Source of the DNA: Gavia stellata
Taxonomy: Eukaryota; Chordata; Aves; Gaviiformes; Gaviidae
NCBI RefSeq assembly: GCF_030936135.1
Contig: NC_082602.1
Span: 4,402,001 to 4,466,000 of the forward strand
Length of the DNA: 64,000 bases
Reading direction: 5' to 3'
Each line of letters begins with the position of its first letter. The stretch's first letter is position 1. Positions 13,301-25,300 of this stretch are shown here, piece by piece. A program made the position numbers and the translations under genes. The notes below the pieces were generated by a model, which saw nothing but the letters and a program-made list of their open reading frames with translations, was not told the DNA's origin and ran no database searches.

Positions 13301-16300
13301 AGAACAGAGGCTAAGGTATCCCCCACATCCTTGCCCCGGTGATTCGCCAGCGGCCAGCGCTGCGGTCGTGGTTTGGTTGCTTTGTGGGAAGCGGTTTCTG
13401 CAGAGGGCAGATGCAGCAGCTCGATGCCAGCTGGGGATGAAGCCCAGCGCCCGCTGTCCCTCGCCAGGTCCCACTTCCCAGCTGCTGGGGCCAGCTGGCT
13501 GCTGGCTGGGCTTTGCGGGGAAAGCACTGCAGTGTTGTTCGGCGACACCAGAGGGGACCCGTGCCTTGGGTTTCCTGGGGCGGATGGCTTATTCGGTACG
13601 TGCATGGACCGCGCAGTGCATCACAGCTGAGGCGTGTTCCCACCCACTGCTCGGGGTCTTGTGAGGACCCGGACCAGTGTCCAGACCACCAGCGTGCACT
13701 AGGCTGGTTGCATTCATGGGGTTTTTGGTGGGTTTTTTTGTATGTGCTGCTGCCTGGGGGACTTGGCAATAGCTGGCAGTGAAAAGGTAAATGCCAGCAG
13801 CTCTCAGAGCCGATAGACCCAGGTGCAGACTCGTCTGCCGGCCGAGAGGTGGGTCATTCCTTTAACGCGGTGCGTGACACACCCCAATGCCATGGGCTGG
13901 GTGCCCACCAGGCGCAGGAGCAGCATTCCCTGCCCAGCCCGGGCCGGCTCTGGGGGCAGGGAGGCTCCGTCCCTGGGCAAGCACTGGCGTGCAGGGCAGG
14001 ACCGATGGAGGCACCTCCGGCAGCACGCTGGCTGACCAGCGGGTTTCATGGCATGGTCCTCAGGCACAGCTCTCACCCTGAGCACATCCTACAGCTAACC
14101 TGGCAGCCGAGGGCTCCCAAGCCTGCTATCCCTGCTGTCCAGCGATGGGGGGGGGGGGGGGTAACTTGTTTTGCTTGGCAGTTGGTAAGCTCCCTGGCTC
14201 AGGCGGAGGAGCAGGATGTCCAGCCTCAGCAGGGCAGGAGGACTTGTTACGGCCTGGAAATCTCTGCCCTTTACCTTCACTGCTTTTTTTTTCTCACGCA
14301 GGTGAAAGCCACAGACGCGGACGAAGGCATTAACGGGAGAGTGTGGTACAGGATTGTCAAGGGTAAGTCCAGGTGCCCCTTCGTGCATCGCTGTGTTTGC
14401 ACCGGGCTCTGGCCGGCTGCACGCCCAGCCTCGTTGCGCTCTCCGTTCTTTTGCGCTTTGCAGCCCACAGAAACATTTCCCCCACCCCTGAGCAAAACCT
14501 GAGCATTAGGGTTAGTTGCCAGGGGACGGTTTGCCATTGACGGGCACCGAGATGCCGTAGCTCCTGGCTTGACCAGGGCCAAACCCTGCTGAGCTGAGCC
14601 TGATGGAGCTGAAGGTGATGGGGACTTGGGTTTTGCTCCATAATCTGCCTCCGAGGCAGCCCCCCGGGGAGAGCTCCGTGCATCGGCAGGACTGATGCCG
14701 CGGGCGGTGGGCAGCATCCATCTGGCTTTCCGCCCCCCACCAGGAAACGAGCAGAACAACTTCCGCATCAATCCCAGCACCGGGCTGGTGATGCGAGGCG
14801 TGCGGCACCTGGACAGGGAGCAAAACTCCTCTCACGTCCTGGAGGTGGAGGCCTACAACACGGAGCAGGGACCCATGAGGAGCTCCGTGCGGGTAAGGAC
14901 CTGGCAGCCGCCAAGGGGTGGGCAGCGGGGCTGGGCGCCGGAGGTGTTCGTGCAAAATATTTGGGATGCTGCATCAGCGGGCGGTCATTTCCAGCCCTTG
15001 CAGGCGTGCAGGAAGTTTGAGAGATCTGGCATGGAAATGCTGACGGAAAGTCTCCGGGGGCTGCCCGTGGGTGGAGAAGAGCTTGTTGGGGTGGTTTTTT
15101 TGTTGCCTTTTTTTTTTTCTTTTTTCCTGTGACATTTTGGTGCGATGAGGCTGCTAAGTGGCGCGCAGTCGCTGTCAGAGGGAGTCGGGCTCGCCCAGCG
15201 AGATGCGGCTCTGCTGCCAGGAGGAAGAGCTGAGCCTCAGCCTGATGAAGACTGTGTCTCCTGGCCAGGCATCTATTTAAATAAGCCAGGACCTCGTGAC
15301 AATAATCTTTAGCAGCAATACACCAGCTTCCCACGGTTCTCACGAACCCAGCCCCTTGGTTGCATCTATTTTTAGACCCGCTGGGTTCATGGTGGGCTCT
15401 GGCCGAGCGTGACGTGCTCGCAGCACCAGCGGCAAGCAGAAAACCAGGAGGAGAAAGGATGTTCCCTGGGGAAAGGGGAGAAAATGCAGCTTGACCTGCT
15501 GAACTTTGAGCAAAATTTCCCACCGAGTCATCGGTGTTTCTACATTGCAGGGTGTCTAACTGCATGGTTTTGAGCAGGGGATCCCAAAGCACGGAGGAAT
15601 TAATATACAGACTGTACTTCCCTCTGGCCAGGGAAGGACTGAGTCACTCTGGCCACGGGGCTTGTTTAAGTCTATGATGTTAAACTGTGTGCATTCACTC
15701 TCCATCACGTGGCATTTCTAGTAGAGATAACGTTTCTCCTGCGCAACAGATGAGTGCCGTGTAGGATATATTTCCCCTCGCAAGTGTAAGCAGCTGGTGA
15801 GGGTTCACGAGCCTGCCCGGCTCACCCATGGTTTCTCGGGGGGGTTTCGCAGGTGATCGTCTATGTGGAAGACGTCAATGACGAGGTGCCAGTGTTCACC
15901 CAGCGGCAGTACAACCGCCTGGGGCTGCGGGAGACGGCGGGGATAGGGACTTCAGTGGCGGTGGTCCGGGCCACCGACCGAGACACAGGTAGGAAGCTGG
16001 GGGTGAGCTTATAGAAACACCCAGCTTGGGGGGGAAGCGGTGAAATCAGCCATTGCACGGATCCTGGCTTGGCTGGGCTGAAATCCCCATGTGGGATGGG
16101 CTCTGCTACATGCTCGGGGTCAGCATCGGTGGCGCCTGCCTCTTTGGGATGCTTGGTCCAACCGGCACCGTGGTTCCTGCTCCTGCCCCAGGGAACGGCG
16201 GTCTGGTGAACTACAAAATCCTGTCGGGTGCCGAAGGGAAGTTTGAGATCGATGAGAGCACGGGCCTCATCACGACGATCGAGTACCTGGACTACGAGAC

Positions 16301-19300
16301 CAAAACCAGCTACCTGATGAACGTCTCTGCCACGGACCAAGCACCCCCCAACAACCAGGGCTTCTGCAGCGTGTACGTCAGCCTGCTGAACGAGCTGGAC
16401 GAGGCTGTGCAGTTCTCCAACAGCAGCTACGAGGCCGTGATCGTGGAGAACATCCCCCTGGGCTCCGAAGTGCTCCGGGTCCAGGCCCGCTCCATCGACA
16501 ACCTCAACCAGATCACCTACAAGTTTGACCCCAACACTAATGCCCAGGCGCTCTCCCTCTTCAAGATCAATGGGATCACTGTAAGTAGCCACAGCCTGGT
16601 CCCTCCTGGCTTGGTTGTCCACTGTGGACTTTGGTGTTGATGGCTGACATAGCTGTTCATCCTTGGCAGGGTGTGATCACGGTCAAAGGCCAGGTGGATC
16701 GAGAGAAGGGGGATTTCTATACCTTGACGGTGGTGGCTGATGATGGAGGACCAAAGATCGACTCTACGGTGGTGAGTAGCTTCTACCTGCTTCCCCACCA
16801 ACCTTTGCACAGGCAGACCAGGTCACGTCCCTCTTCCTCTGGCATGGGACAGCCTGTCCTAGTTGTCCTCTCTGCTCCGGCCACCGGGGTCTGGAAACCC
16901 TGATTTGGGGGAAAACCTGTATTTGCATAAGCATGGACTGGTGCCTTTTAGCTTCTGCATGTCATAGGGTGGGATTTCTCAGAACAAAAGAAAATACCCA
17001 CCCCAAACTGTAGAGTTTGCAGGTCACTTACCAAGCTAAAACCATTTTGAGGGAGGTAAATTTGGGGGCTTGAAATACTTCACGGTGGTTTATGTTTAAG
17101 AGGGTTATATTTGGCAGTTTCAAAGGCAGCCGAGCAGGGGGATGATTTGCATTTCTCTGCTGGGGCAGGAGGCACATCGGGTGCAGGGCGAGCCTGGTCC
17201 CCGTGCCGTGGGCAGGGGCAGCTCGGCTAGCACTAGCCAAACTCTGCTGGTTTGGGCCAGCTGGAGGAGCGGGGCCCCTGGGGGGTTTGAAACGGGAGGC
17301 TGGCCCGCAGCGCTGGGCAGCGCTCTGCGTTTCGAGCGCTCTCATGCCTTGGTGCATCTGTTGCCTCTAAAAAGGATGCTGGACGATAAAGGCAGTGATG
17401 CTGCAAGCGCTGCCTGTCCCCACCCATGGGTGCCGGCGGCTGTGCGCTCCGCACACTGCCATGCTCTTGTCTGAGCATCTCCCAGGGCGAAGGGCAAATC
17501 TACCAAGCTCATCTAGAAAAAAACAGGGGATGCACCAACAGGGGAGCCTCTGAATCACCACAGGGGGGTACCGGTGCCCCCCGACACTGCCACGGTGGGA
17601 CGCAGGGCCAGCCCACTGCCCCTCGCATGTGCCCGCACCTCCTCATCCCCCACTAACTCTTAGTTTTTTTTGTTTTCTCTGTTTCCCCTTCTGCTCTCAT
17701 CCAACAGAAGGTAAGCGTGTCCGTCATGCTGGCATCACCTTGGGGGCCAGGATCCATCCTGAACTCCACATCGAGCTGCGTGGAGGGACCGGGGCGGAGG
17801 TCTCCAGCCCTGTCCCACCACCACCAGCCTCTATGACACCCCCCTGGGACGTGGTGCCAGCCAGCAAAAATCCCAACGCCCTGATCTGGCACTTGGGACA
17901 GCAGCTGCCGGATCCATCGCAGCGGCTGAATGGGCTCTCACCGCTCCTGGCTCTCTGTTTTTAATTCAGCGGCAACAATAACCGAATCACCTCGAGGCGC
18001 ACAACTCGCTCCCCAGCTTCCTCTGGGATGTTGTTGCATTCAGCCTGGCCACACCTGGGGGCTGCGGGCACCCATAAATAGAGCCCCGGGAACAGAAAAG
18101 CTCTTCCTCTCTCATTTCTTTGTCGCATTGCAGCTCTTTGATTACAAACGCGATGAGAGCATTTCCTCTGGCTAATTGTGGCCGAGGTAGCCTGGTCCCT
18201 GGTCACCTCTGCGCTGCGGCGGGGTGTCCCTCCGAGTATCTCCTGCCCGGTCTCTCACTCGCCCATGTGCCTTTTCCCAGGAGGGAGCTCAGGTCTTCTA
18301 TATGCCCCGCTTGCCCTGGTTTAGTTAAATACAGGCAGCTCCGACTCCTTTGTGTCCGTTTAGCTTTAAAGCAAACCCTGCCCAACCTCAGGTGCGGTAA
18401 GCACGGATGAAATGGCTGCACGTGAAAAACTTAGCAGGAAAGGGTCACCCTGCAGCAGTGTGAGTTGCTAAAAAGGATAAAAAAACAGAGGATGCTCCGT
18501 AGAAAAATCCACCACCTGAGAGCTACAGCACCCTTGTGCTCTTTCTCCAGCCTCTAAGCATTCCTCCTCCTCCTCTGCAGACCGGGATGTAGCTTCAGCT
18601 CCTGGGCTTAAACACCTGCACCCATTCCTATGTGGGATGGACAGCACTCACGCTGTTGGCACCTCAGGGCGGGTGCAGCAGGTCGAGAGTTTGCCGGCAG
18701 CATCAGCGCGGCTGTTGATGCCAGGTGGGCTCCTGCCCGCACCCTACCTGAGCCCCGTGCCATGCCCGCAGGTGACCATCACGGTCCTGGACGAGAACGA
18801 CAACAGCCCCCAGTTCGACATCACCTCCGACTCCTCCGTGAGCGTGGCGGAGGACAGCGTGGTCGGCAAGCGGGTGGCCGTGGTTCTGGCCCGTGACCCG
18901 GATGCAGGCAGCAACGGACAGGTAGGGAGCCCGGCGCAGCAGGTTTGGAGCTGCCCGTAAGGCTGTGGTAGTGCTTCGCCGAGGCAGAAACGCCTCCAAC
19001 CCCTTCCCCTCATCTGCATCCCTGCGAGAGCAAACTCTGGTCGCTGATGTAAGCAGTTTTGGGGGCGTTGTGCAGTGGGTACCGACGCTGCCCGGTCGAG
19101 GTGTTCCTGCAGGAGAGGAAAAGCATTGTCCTTGGGCTGTCTGGGGCAAAGAGCTCTGCGGAACATGTGTCAAAAGGAGCCCGACAATCTGAAAACCAGC
19201 TGTGGCCTCTCCCACCACGGGGAACGGCAGCGAAGCCCGTGGCAGGCTGAGCAGGAAGCTCTCTGACATGTGTTATTTTCTTTACCAAGCAGACAGACGT

Positions 19301-22300
19301 TAATGAGGTCCCGTCACCCTCAATACCAAAAATTGCTAGCGTCGTAAGAGGGCTGTGGATGGGACCGGAGTTGGCCCATGGGTGTTTGCTTTGGGGCGGC
19401 TGCAATAAGCCAGCACTCCTGCGGACCCCAACGCACTGGACCTTTTAAAATGCTCAGAGACTTCCCGAGTTGATGCTGGGTTTATTATTGTAGGGTCGCC
19501 TTTCTCTCCTTTCTCCTCACAGCATCGCATTGCCTGCCCTGTTTTTCTCTCCCCGTGATGTTTCCAGGTGACTTTCTCGCTGACATCGGGGAACATTGGC
19601 CGAGCTTTCGAGATCCGTACCACCAACAACACCTATGGCGAGGTGTTTGTGGCACGGCCACTGGACCGGGAGCTGCTGGATCACTACACCTTACGGGTAA
19701 GCACCAAACCACCCCGCTTACCTCTTTGGGCTTCTTCTGGTTTGAGCATCGAGGCTGTTTTCTTGGTGCTGTGAGCTTAAAAAGTGCATTTTTTGAAAAA
19801 TCCATCCCCCAACCACAGATCCAAGCCTCAGATGGGGGTGTGCCCCCCCGGAGGAAGGAGCACACTCTGCGAGTGAACATCCTCGATGTCAATGACAACC
19901 CCCCCATCATCGACAGCCCCTTTGGCTACAACGTGAGCGTGAGCGAGGTGAGCACCCAGCCCGGCTCCTCTCCTTCCATCCTCCCAAGGTGAGGTTTGAC
20001 CACAAGGCAGGTGGGGACAACGGAGTGATCAGACCTCGCATTGGGTGATTTAAGGGTCGGTGGCCCCTTGCGAACCTCACCTTGGGGAATTTAAGGGTTC
20101 CTGTCCCCTTGCAAACCTCACCTTGGGTGATTTAAGGGTTGGTGGCCCCTTGCAAACCTCACTTTGGGTAATTCAAGGGTTCCTGACCCCTTGCAAACCT
20201 CACCTTGGGTGATTTAAGGGTTGGTGGCCCCTTGCAAGCCCTCACCTGTTACGGACTCCTAGTTTTGGGCTAGGAGAGAGCTCTGCAGGCAACTTAAGCC
20301 CATGAGGCTGCAGGGACCAGCAGGAAGGAGAAGTGGCTACACACCCATGGAAATGCCACCGAAGTGACACAAGAGAGGCGGTGCAATGCAGAATAGGAAT
20401 TGCTTTCAGGAAGCAGCTTGGCAAGAGCTAGATAATTAAGCAATAAAACACAATCAGGCATGAGAAAAGACAACTTATTTCCTGACAGTTTAATTCCTGG
20501 ACCGAGGGGTTCTCAATTTGATGATGAAAAATGAAATACAAGTAATAGCCAGTGACACTTAGCTGTGAGGAAGTGCTGCTCATGATGAATAGCTTTGCAT
20601 TAAAGTTATTGCCCTGTTAGGATTTTCTTATCTCTTTAATATGTGTTCAGAGCTGGTTGAAGAACAGAATTTCTATTCTGTTTTCCCCTGTAATGGGACT
20701 ATCCAAAAATAATTAGCCGAGCTCTGGGTCCACTACACAGCCTTCACCTTTGCACACACAATGGTTTTTACACTCTTTCAGGCTGTGCCAGCCTAGAAAG
20801 GACCTAACGCGCAGCTTTCTGCGGCAGGGAATCAAACAGGTTCATTGCAACAAATGGGAGATGCTGTAACATAAGGAAAAAGAGGTGCAACTCTGCTGGG
20901 TGTCGGGGCAGTGAGTTTGGAGCCTCAGGCACCACAATGCCTGGAAAAAACCCACTCTATATAAGAATTATGTTATTTACGTTATTAATTATATAGTTTA
21001 TATGTGATGAGGTGCATTGTGTATCTCTGCCCCTCACCCCGCCATCTCGCCCCGCAGAACGTCGGCGGTGGCACGGCGGTTGCCCAGGTACGCGCCACCG
21101 ACCGGGACGTCGGCCTCAACAGCGTCCTCTCCTACTACATCACCCGTGGGAACGAGGACCTGACCTTCCGCATGGACCGCGTCACCGGCGAGATCGCCAC
21201 CCGGCCCTCCCCACCAGACCGCGAACGGCAAAGCTTCTACAGCCTGGTGGTCACCGTTGAGGACGAGGGCAACCCCTCCCTGTCGGTGAGCCACCAAAAT
21301 GTGCTTTTCGGGGGGAGGATGGAGCTGGGCGGGTGCGGATGGATGCGGGAGCGAGCTTAGCATTGAGAGGTCAAGTGGGGAAGGTGGGGAACAGGCACAG
21401 GGAGCGATGTTTTGGTGACCCAGCCATCGGGTTATGTCTCTGGGTCCAAACGTGCCGGTATGAATCAGAGCCTCCTTCGGTGCCCGGTCCTGCGGGATGC
21501 CCTCTTGCAGTCATTCATGCAAGATGCTTTCTATCTCGCTGCGTCGGCTTTGAAGGGGTTTTAGCAGAAGTGTTGAACTGTTTCTCTCCCACCTGTAAAC
21601 GCCAAAAATAGCGCCGGCATCCCAACGGGTGAGTGTGCTGGTGGCTGCAGGAGTTGTCCTGCCCGCCGGCTCCTTGCACTCTGAGTCCCAAAGGTCTTGG
21701 GATGTTGCTCTCGCCCATCTCAGGGCAGGGGGTGGCTGGAGCAGCAGCTGAACCACGGTTCAGCTCACCACGGACCCATGTGTGTCTGCTCTGGTGCCTG
21801 CAAATGAGGTGACCTCTGGTAATGATCGCTACAGCCGTTGCGGTCCCCGCCGTGCCAGATTTGGGCAGCTCATTGGTTGCATTGCTGCCGTCCGGAGTGC
21901 CCTGCCCAGGGTGAGCAGGGTCTGGGCATGCATTTGGGGACTGATATGAGACCCCGTTCGTCATCCTTCGGTCTGGGGAGGTGACCGCCTTGCTTTTGAG
22001 CTACAGGAGTGCCCGGGGGGTAACTGCATTTGCTGCAGCCAGGCTTCCCTCCCTCGCGAGTTCCCCGCTCCACAAATAGCGAGTCTCATTATTTGTGCCT
22101 TTAAGGAGGACTCTGGTGTGGGAGTGTCAAACGAGCAAATAAGATTTGGGGCATTTTCCAGCCCCGAGTCCCTCCTAACCCCACGGCTCTGCGGGGAGGT
22201 GTGCAAGTGCCTGCGTGCACAAAGCGAGCGCAAATTGTGAGACGGGGAGGCATGACACCCTGTGTGACACCCTCTCATCCTTCCTCTCCCCCACCTCCAC

Positions 22301-25300
22301 CTGCTATCTCTTGCCATCTCTCTGATCTCCCAGCACGGCTCTCGCTGCAAAGCCCTGCTCTACATTTTGAGGAAACAGGTTGCAACCAGCAGTGCAAACC
22401 GTGGCTTGCAACTCTCGCTTCAGGCTTTGCACTCTCAACTCCTCCCTCCCGGGTTTGTTCACGCGCCTGCTTGTGCATCACCATCTTTTTCTTAAGCCAG
22501 GCTGCCACTGAGGCTTAAATCTAGGTGAGTCTCTTTCTCCAAAAAGAGAGAAGGCTGCTTCGTGTAACTGCAGCACCCGATGCCGCCAGCTCCTCCCGGA
22601 CGGGTCCCCATCGCCCCGGCACCCTGGCAGCATCACTGATGCTGCCGTGCTGAGGAATGCCATGCACCAAGCTGGCAAATCCCATTACCATGGCAATGCC
22701 CTCTTCCCTTCCCGGTGCCGGAGAGGACAAGTGACACAGCTTATCGCTTCACGCTGCCAAAGCAGCGTCCCAGCAGCCTCGCTCGTCCTCAGGGTTTCTG
22801 CTGCGTGACCACCACGTCACCGGCACAAGTTATGCCAGCAGCGACGATCAAAATCCCACCACGCCGAAGCGAAACAAAGCATCCAGTGACCCGATTCCTG
22901 AGTGGAGAGAAGAGTTCTGGCCCTTTTCGGAGCTTGAGGCTTCCTAGGTCTTGTGAAAGGCTGTCCCACTGTCGCTCGGTGACTGCTGGCCTCGTGCCTG
23001 GGTGATGAAATGATGTCTGTCCGAAGTTTGTCACCTACTAGAAACTTTGGTTTCACAAGTAAGTCTAGGCTGATGCAATGATGCACAAAAGGGGGTTATT
23101 GTTTGCAATTTGTATGTCCCTCCGGGTGCTTCAAGGTTTGGCCTTCTGAGTATGGGAGAGGCAAAGGAGACAGAGCTGGGAGAGGACTTGGAAGTCCCGT
23201 GGTGATCTGTGATACCCAGGACAGCAAGGGTGCGTGGAAGACTGGCTGTCCTATTGGGAGCTTGAAATGCAGGGACAAAAGGGTAAAATGCTGATGGTAA
23301 AAGGAAAGCATTTACCTCAAAAAGCATTGCAGGAAAGAAAACCTTCACAAGCTGCTGAGCTGCAACTGGAAAGTCTCGGTGTCCTTGCATGGGAATTGCA
23401 GGAGACACCCAGGCTCCGTCTGACCCTGCTGCAAGCCTGCAGCTGCACCTCCCCAAGGGCTGGCCCTGCTCCCCAGTCTCTGGGACACTTCCCGCAGCAG
23501 AAGGAAGGATAACTGCCCCGGGGAGCTGCGGCACCCACATGCGCCGGAGCAGGGCTCCTCCTGGCACCCGCAGACCCGGGCACGGGGGGCTGCAGCGAGG
23601 CGGGGTGGATCGGCAAAGCCGCTCCTCACCACCCAGGTGCCTGTCTCACCCCCGCCCCCAGCCTCTGCAGTTTCTGTTCCCGTCCGCCCGCTCTGAAACG
23701 AGAGTTCAGGTGAAGCGCCGCGGCTCCTCGCTCTCCCGTCAGCAAAGCCCTGAGTGCTGACGCAGCGGAAAACAGCGGGCAGCGGAGCGCCAGCTTGACG
23801 TGCGTTCCCAAGCCGGGCGCTTGCAAGCGCTGGTGGGACCCGGCAAGGGCATGAGCATCTTGCTGGGTCACCTTCACCATGAGCACCCTGCCCGAAGGTG
23901 CAGCTCCGTGCCATCTTCTCCACCAGTGGTGGGGGCCAAGGTGGGGTGCCAGCACCCAGCGTGCCAGCATGTGTGGAAGGCTGGGTAGCCATCACCTCTT
24001 TCCCCTAAAAGTCTTTAGTCTTCCTTCTGGTGAGCTTTCCAGGTGGGAAACAGTCCCTGATGCCACGCAGTACCCCGACGTGCTGCACCAGTGCCTCTGG
24101 CAGAGAACGTGGCTGCTCAGCTCGTCTCTGCCTGCTCACCGCACCTGCCTGTGGCAGGGGCATCCCGAAAAATGGGATTCCTGCAGCACAGAGGGAAACC
24201 AGTTTCCAGCAAGGCTTTATTCTGTCATCAAACAGTGCATTCCTTAGCGAATGGAGAGACTTGGAGAGGGTTTCAAAGCGGTTAGGACCCGTGGGCAGGC
24301 AAATCCCCCACATGCCTTTCCAGCCGCAGCAGCTGGGACGGGGAGAGGGAAGCGCTGGAGGCACTGGGCGAGCTTCCCCAAAGCAAAGCTGGGAAAGGGG
24401 CTGAGCCGTGGGTGGCAATAAAGCTCGAGTCCCGTGCTCAGGAAGTTACGTCCGCGGTGGGGGCGTTGGTGCTGGCTTCTCCTTTATCCCTCTGCCTGTG
24501 GCCGGACCGTCTTGGAGTGGCTCTCGCTGAAGCCAACGCTGGATTAATCAAACCCTGCAGCAGGCCAGGGGGTCCCCAGGCCATTGCAGAGGCAAACGCT
24601 GTTGCCTCCAGCCACATAGTGTGAAAATTCGGCGTGCTGCTGGGGATGCTCTGCCCAGGCACACTGCCTGGTACGGTTATTGCTCAGGTCTGACACTGTT
24701 TTGGTTATGACTAATGTTTATGTTTGTCTACTGGCAATTTTTTCTCCACTTTACAACAAAAACAGAAACAAGAGGAAAAAAAACAAACACACCCTTCGAG
24801 TAACAGTGTCTACCACAAGGTTTTATCTCCTTGCCAGGGGCTGAGTCACGCTGGAGCCTGACCCACGGCTTCTTTTGGATAAGCGATGCCGGGGTGCTGC
24901 GTTCGGATGGAGGATGCATCGCAGGGTCCTCCGGTGTGGCTGAAGGCAGCGGCCCCAGGGATGGCTGCTCTGGCTGTGCTGGCCCCAGGAGGATGGGGGG
25001 GGGGGAAAGCCAGCCGGAGCGTTTCCCATCGCCCGCTCTGTGCTTCTGTCCCTCCGCCTCTCCGCGGGGGCCCTCGGCCACGTCACGGGAACATCCTCCA
25101 ACACCCTCCAGATGAACTTTCTAATTTACAGGCATTTAAAAAAAAAAACAAACCCAAAACAAACAAAAACCATAAACATCCTTTTTTTCTTTTAATCAGC
25201 ACTGATAATGAAACAAACAGAAAGATAAATTTCCCTGATCCCAAGCCAAGGATAAAATTGCAGCAGAAATAAGGCTCCTCCCGAAGTGTGTCCAGCTGAA

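Larger units (their letters stand above)
5215..14301 (+). other. CDH23: 9.1 kb CDH23 intron hosting C10orf105
   Basis: Apart from C10orf105 and its flanks I see no gene. 11400-12060 is especially GC-rich and gives long open frames on both strands with no recognisable protein. Confidence 0.7.

Noticed and set aside
15109..15125. T-rich run as a retrotransposed poly(A) tail
   Set aside because: No element body or target-site duplication seen beside it.
20041..20246. CRISPR-like array
   Set aside because: Units are directly adjacent with no spacers, in a vertebrate intron.
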